A DNA stretch of 64,000 bases from Siphonodentalium dalli (taxonomy: Eukaryota > Mollusca > Scaphopoda > Gadilida > Siphonodentaliidae): the NCBI GenBank assembly GCA_032622095.1, contig CP136065.1, forward strand, positions 249,177,474 to 249,241,473. The letters run 5' to 3'. The first letter of the stretch is position 1; each line of letters begins with the position of its first letter. Under the pieces are notes generated by a model. It saw only the letters and a list, made by a program, of their open reading frames with translations. It did not search any database and had not been told where the DNA came from. The translations under genes were made by a program, and so were the position numbers. Positions 59,654 to 64,000 of the stretch are shown here, one piece after another.

Positions 59654-61072
59654 TAAATACCTTCTTAATGTAACTCTGCAACCCCTCTGGTTATACAAGC
59701 TGATAAATGCCTTCTTAATGTAACTCTGCAACCCCTCTGGTTATACAAGCTGATAAATACCTTCTTAATGTAACTCTGCAACCCCTCTGGTTATACAAGC
59801 TGATAAATACCTTCTTAATGTAACTCTGCAACCCCTCTGGTTATACATGTACAAGCTGATAAATGCCTTCTCATTGTGACACTGCAACTCCTCTTACTAT
59901 ACAAGCTGATAAATACCTTCTTAATGTAACTCTGCAACCCCTCTGGTTATACATGTACAAGCTGATAAATGCCTTCTCATTGTGACACTGCAACTCCTCT
60001 TACTATACAAGCTGATAAATACCTTCTTAATGTAACTCTGCAACCCCTCTGGTTATACATGTACAAGCTGATAAATGCCTTCTCATTGTGACACTGCAAC
60101 TCCTCTTACTATACAAGCTGATAAATACCTTCTTAATGTAACTCTGCAACCCCTCTGGTTATACAAGCTGATAAATACCTTCTTAATGTAACTCTGCAAC
60201 CCCTCTGGTTATACAAGCTGATAAATACCTTCTTAATGTAACTCTGCAACCCCTCTGGTTATACAAGCTGATAAATACCTTCTTAATGTAACTGCAACCC
60301 CTCTGGTTATACAAGCTGATAAATACCTTCTTAATGTAACTCTGCAACCCCTCTGGTTATACAAGCTGATAAATACCTTCTTAATGTAACTCTGCAACCC
60401 CTCTGGTTATAAAAGCTGATAAATACCTTCTTAATGTAACTCTGCAACCCCTCTGGTTATACAAGCTGATAAATACCTTCTTAATGTAACTCTGCAACCC
60501 CTCTGGTTATACAAGCTGATAAATACCTTCTTAATGTAACTCTGCAACCCCTCTGGTTATAAAAGCTGATAAATACCTTCTTAACCCTTTACCCAACAAA
60601 CTGGCCAAAACCGGCCAAATAAAGCTTCAACAGCCTAAAATATCTTCGGTCTGTCTCAATAGAACCATACAAATATGGATATCATTGGAACCGGCTAATT
60701 GACCACATTGTGATAGTTACAGTTATTCCCTGTGCCAATGCATTCTCTTATATATGCGAGTCGACCATAGGTCGCCTCGCATATATAAGAGAATGCATTG
60801 GCCTAAAAAAAATCTTTTTTTACCATTTTTTCTTACATTCTTTAACAATTTTATAATTTTTAATGTGTTAAGCCAATGCATTCTCTTATATATGCGAGGC
60901 GACCTATGGTCGACTCGCATATATAAGAGAATGCATTGGCACAGGGCCCTGCTGTTGGGTAAAGGGTTAACCTAACACTGCGATCCCTCTTGTTATACAT
61001 GTACAAGCTGATAAATGCCTTCTCATTGTGACACTGCAACTCCTCTTACTATACAAGCTGATAAATACCGTC
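59639..61072. repeat. 50-bp minisatellite carrying the stop codon of NFXL1
   Basis: The unit ggttatacaagctgataaat, accttcttaatgtaactctg, caacccctct repeats about 20 times. It begins inside the last codons of exon 18 (GGT TAT ACA AGC TGA). A subset of units carries a tacatgtacaag insertion and gacactgcaactcct variants. A TTAA MITE (60581-60970) is inserted in the array, which resumes to 61072. The array forms the presumed 3' UTR. No clear AATAAA signal was fixed. Confidence 0.95.
60581..60970. mobile_element. TTAA-flanked twin-hairpin MITE (copy 5) with empty-site proof
   Basis: It sits in the 50-bp array at the TTAA of accttcttaatgtaactctg. The left junction is accttcTTAAccctttaccc and the right junction is gggtaaaggg-TTAA-cctaacactg. 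Neighbouring units of the array supply intact empty sites, so TTAA is shown directly to be the duplicated target. Both palindromes are complete here. Confidence 0.96.
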
Positions 61073-61471
61073 TCAATATAAAGCTAGAATGTAGTGTTCT
61101 AAGAGATATTCTGACAAGAGCACTGTCTGGTATTCCAAAACTTAGATGTACAGTAATACTATAATTATGGCATGCAACTTGGTTCAGTAATAATTCTGAA
61201 AAAATGTTCAATTGGTTGACAACCCCACTGATGCCAAAAATTGTGGAAACAAAGTCCACACATTGTCAATTTTTTGTTTCTTCGGCCCACGTGCATGTCG
61301 CACTCTCACGTGTCAAATCTTTTTATTCACATTTAATATGTCGGAAAAAATTATATTTGGTAAGAAATAATTGCTCTACGCTTTTATACAAACTGAGACC
61401 CATTTCACGATTCAAATTAGCGACTCATTACTGTAATTGGTACAAGCCTTGAAATAGTGTGTCTGTCATTT

Positions 61472-61564
61472 GCAGAATGAGGTCCCCAGAGGGTGAATTT
61501 AGTGATGCTACCCCACATAGTGGGCTAGCATCACCAAATTCACCCTCTGGGGACCTCATTCTGC
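61472..61564. repeat. 93-bp palindrome (GCAGAATGAGGTCCCC family)
   Basis: A complete copy with centre ctaccccacatagtgggcta, preceded by the common flank caagccttgaaatagtgtgt. Confidence 0.92.
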
Positions 61565-61575
61565 TTACACCTCAC

Positions 61576-61668
61576 CTGATATGTTAAACGTGTGGTGCAT
61601 TGCGTCTGATATGTTAAACGTGTGGTGCATTGCGTCTGATATGTTAAACGCGTGGTGCATTGCGTCTG
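61576..61668. repeat. 30-bp tandem repeat, three copies
   Basis: Three copies of gatatgttaaacgtgtggtg plus cattgcgtct. Confidence 0.95.
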
Positions 61669-61779
61669 TAAACTCAATAGAAACATGTCAATGATACTTT
61701 ATTGGGTGATTTTAGATGAAATAAATCACATGGAATCTATCAACTCATTTTTATGTTCAAGAAATAATGGCTGCGGGCA

Positions 61780-62030
61780 AATTAAACCCAGTGCAGGCTG
61801 ATTCATAGATGAAATTAAACCCAGTGCTAGCCGACGCAGAGGTGAAATTAAACCCAGTGCTAGCCGATGCAGAGGTGAAATTAAACCCAGTGCTAGCCGA
61901 TGCATAGGTGAAATTAAACCCAGTGCTAGCCGATGCAGAGGTGAAATTAAACCCAGTGCTAGCCGATGCATAGGTGAAATTAAACCCAGTGCTAGCCAAT
62001 GCATAGATGAAATTAAAACCGATGCAGTGG
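61780..62030. repeat. 33-bp minisatellite (gaaattaaacccagtgctag)
   Basis: Seven or so copies of gaaattaaacccagtgctag plus ccgatgcagaggt or ccgatgcataggt. The unit length is divisible by three and gives minus-strand ORFs (LGLISPMHRLA-type repeats) that are artefacts. Confidence 0.93.
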
Positions 62031-62059
62031 TGGAATGTGTCCTTGGCATATGCCCCATA

Positions 62060-62305
62060 AATTGAAAATTAAATTAACAACCACTCGCACACATGCTTTA
62101 AATTAAATTAAAAACCAATTGCACACATGCTTTAAATTAAATTAAAAACCACTCACACACATGCTTTTAATTAAATTAAAAACCAATTGCACACATGCTT
62201 TAAATTAAATTAAAAACCACTCGCACACATGCTTTAAATTAAATTAAAAACCACTCGCACACATGCTTTAAATTAAATTAAAAACCACTTGCACGCATGC
62301 TTTAA
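62060..62305. repeat. 34-bp minisatellite (aaaaaccactcgcacacatg)
   Basis: Seven copies of ttaaattaaattaaaaacca plus ctcgcacacatgct with few changes. Confidence 0.93.
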
Positions 62306-62687
62306 AAAATATTTAGCCAGAGAAATGGGAAATTGACTTGGTATTTGTCAAAATTTTAATAGAAATTTCTCATGATTTCTATTATATTAATGAGATCCAA
62401 ATAAAAGAAGGGGGTGGAATAAAAATAGGGGGTGGAAAATATCCCAAAATTAAATAAAAGTAGGGGTGGTAAAACTGAAGGCTATTCTCAGAAAATTTTA
62501 TCTTGAGTTATTGCTTTTTATGGGTTGTGAGCTAACTTTAATAACTGAATGTTTTCAAGATATCTGCTTCACTAGCAATGTTTGCTTAAGTGACATCACG
62601 TTAGATAATAATGATAAACAGATTGATGATTAATGATTCTCTGTAATTACCTTTAATATCACATGAGGTATTTTGTTCTGAATCATA

Positions 62688-62822
62688 ATGTCCATTATAT
62701 TCGGCCTGCGACTTGTCAATTCGTCTGTGATGTCCACTATATTCGGCCTGCGACTTGTCAATTCGTCTGTGATTTTAATGTCCATTATATTCGGCCTGCG
62801 ACTTGTCAATTCGTCTGTGATT
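62688..62822. repeat. Tandem repeat of about 40-46 bp, three copies
   Basis: Three copies of atgtccattatattcggcct plus gcgacttgtcaattcgtctg, separated by variable short spacers. Confidence 0.92.
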
Positions 62823-63038
62823 TTTAATAAGCTGTTTATATGTGTATCGTGCTTTCCATCTTTGGCGGGTGACATTTTAACCCGCAGGTCTTAAAATCCA
62901 TAGCATTTTTCGAGAATCAAACATAGCATTTCTACAGCGAAGCAGTTGATTTTACAAGAAACTGAGAATTATGATTCTGATTCCCGTCAGAATTTAAGCC
63001 CGTACTCATCCAAGCCTTGAAATAGTGTGTCTGCATTT

Positions 63039-63234
63039 GCAGAATGAGGTCCCCAGAGGGTGAATTTAGTGATGCTACCCCGCATAGTGGGCTATCATCA
63101 CCAAATTCACCCTCTGGGAACCTCATTCTGCTGAGGTGTAAGCAGAATGAGGTCCCCAGAGGGTGAATTTGGTGATGCTAGCCTGCTATGCGGGGTAGCA
63201 TCACTAAATTCACCCTCTGGGGACCTCATTCTGC
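63039..63234. repeat. Two tandem 93-bp palindromes
   Basis: Copies at 63039-63131 and 63142-63234 stand 10 bp apart in opposite loop orientation (cgcatagtgggc and gctatgcgggg). The second is followed by the complement of the common flank (aaatgacagacaccctatttcaagg), so each copy retains a flank on its outer side. The plus-strand ORF starting at 63147 is read through this repeat and is not a gene. Confidence 0.92.
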
Positions 63235-63524
63235 AAATGACAGACACCCTATTTCAAGGCTTGTCTCTAAGTCAGTGTAGACATGCTCCAAACATACTTT
63301 GGTGTTATGAAAATAATTGTTTTCCTTTTACATATTTTACATTTCAGAGTTTACCCTTTCCAAATGTATATAATAGAGAATATAGAATATATAATATAAC
63401 CATGATCTTGAACACTAGATCTGACTTTCATCCTTTCTTTACTAAATACTCATTGACCAGTAGTTACCTTATGAAATGTTCTGATAATAAGTTCAACCTC
63501 CAAATATTAAAGCTCCTTTTGTAT

Positions 63525-63605
63525 GGGAAGTTTAGCCAAGAGGTAGCATACTGGTCTCTCATGTTAGCGGACTGGGGATCGCAACCTAGTCAGGGTATTC
63601 TTACA
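63525..63605 (+). repeat. Possible tRNA-like SINE fragment
   Basis: The segment gccaagaggtagcatactgg, then gactggggatcgcaaccta, has the spacing of a tRNA A box and B box (tagcatactgg; gggatcgcaacc). The match is weaker than at 7655 and no full fold is seen. Confidence 0.3.
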
Positions 63606-63689
63606 AAAATCAGAACTCCATCAGATACCAAGTTTGTCAGTCTGAAAAGTCTCATTCGAGATCACTGAATAAAGATTCAAATGCAAAAT

Positions 63690-63886
63690 GCCGACTCCCC
63701 CCCCCCCCATTACAACACTTGTCCAGGTATGTTGTCGTGGTGCAGTATGCTGTCCAATCGGGTGGAGGCATTAACTGCTTACCTGTGTACATGCCTCGGT
63801 GTGTGCACGTTAAAAAACGCCTGTAACACCACAGGGTTATAAAGTTACTTGGCCGTGGTAGCACCTGGACCAGTGTATCTATAAGT
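63690..63886. other. Sequence with poly-C tract, possible retroelement fragment
   Basis: A run of C (about 63698-63708) is followed by a GC-richer segment with tgtgcacgttaaaaaacgcc. Similar cacgttaaa phrases occur in dispersed retroelements of marine invertebrates (general knowledge, unverified here). No ORF. Confidence 0.25.
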
Positions 63887-64000
63887 AGAGGGTTCATGCA
63901 CTGACATATATACAGGTTTGTTTAGAGAGTTCATGCACTGACATATCTACAGGTTTGTTTAGAGGGTTCATGCACTGACATATCTACAGATTTGTTTAGA
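63887..64000. repeat. 37-bp tandem repeat, three copies, cut by the window end
   Basis: Three copies of gttcatgcactgacatatct plus acaggtttgtttagagg. The array probably continues beyond the window. Confidence 0.93.

Noticed and set aside
6624..59653. Assignment to NFX1 rather than NFXL1
   Set aside because: NFX1 has a C-terminal R3H domain and an N-terminal PABP-binding motif. This protein lacks both and ends in a coiled coil and a membrane segment, as in NFXL1.
61726..62058. Repeat proteins on the minus strand (LGLISPMHRLA type)
   Set aside because: Translation of a 33-bp minisatellite, open by unit length only.
63147..63668. 173-residue plus-strand ORF starting [13 protein letters not shown]
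   Set aside because: Begins inside the 93-bp palindrome. The same peptide start appears wherever the palindrome occurs.

Overview
The window is eukaryotic (metazoan) genomic DNA. It holds one complete protein-coding gene on the + strand whose exons lie between about 6.6 kb and 59.7 kb: an ortholog of NFXL1, the NF-X1-type zinc-finger-like protein 1. I assembled 18 coding exons by eye from conserved C/H-rich peptide motifs plus GT/AG borders. All splice phases agree. The joined reading frame is 2,724 nt (907 residues plus stop), almost the length of human NFXL1 (about 911). It runs from an RGRG-rich N-terminus and acidic region, through a degenerate RING/PHD-like C4HC3 finger and a long series of NFX1-type zinc fingers, to a basic coiled coil and a C-terminal membrane anchor. 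The AT-rich sequence, large introns full of short hairpin elements, and GTCC/GTCTGTCC repeats suggest a marine invertebrate, most likely a bivalve mollusc. The species call is inference.

Layout: 1-6.6 kb is upstream sequence with foldback and hAT-type elements, plus two minus-strand exon-like ORFs (a signal-peptide exon and a transmembrane exon) that may belong to another gene. From 6.6 to 59.7 kb is NFXL1. From 59.6 to 64 kb is 3' sequence made almost wholly of tandem arrays and palindromes. The introns hold at least four hAT-type non-autonomous elements with perfect or near-perfect 8-bp target duplications, five full copies of a TTAA-flanked MITE built from twin perfect palindromes, a broken pogo/Tigger transposon (TA duplication, DDD transposase with a stop and frameshifts), a roughly 93-bp palindrome family with at least eight copies, two long satellite blocks bounded by AGCTCAACTT ends, and about fifteen minisatellites.

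The most striking pattern is that many minisatellites are built from the exon edges of this gene. The exon 2 acceptor is present 19 times, the exon 8 donor about 30 times, and the exon 12 acceptor 21 times. The stop-codon end of exon 18 is repeated about 20 times. The exon 4 and exon 11 donors are each duplicated, and the acceptors of exons 16, 17 and 18 abut short tandem repeats. The exon 8 array is special: its units are 36 or 42 nt, contain no stops in the exon's frame, and each carries a near-consensus phase-1 donor. Any donor choice therefore keeps the frame with exon 9 and could insert up to 398 residues of Tyr/Gly/Cys-containing modules. This is the best candidate here for an undescribed mechanism. 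A decayed extra copy of exon 12 lies in intron 12.
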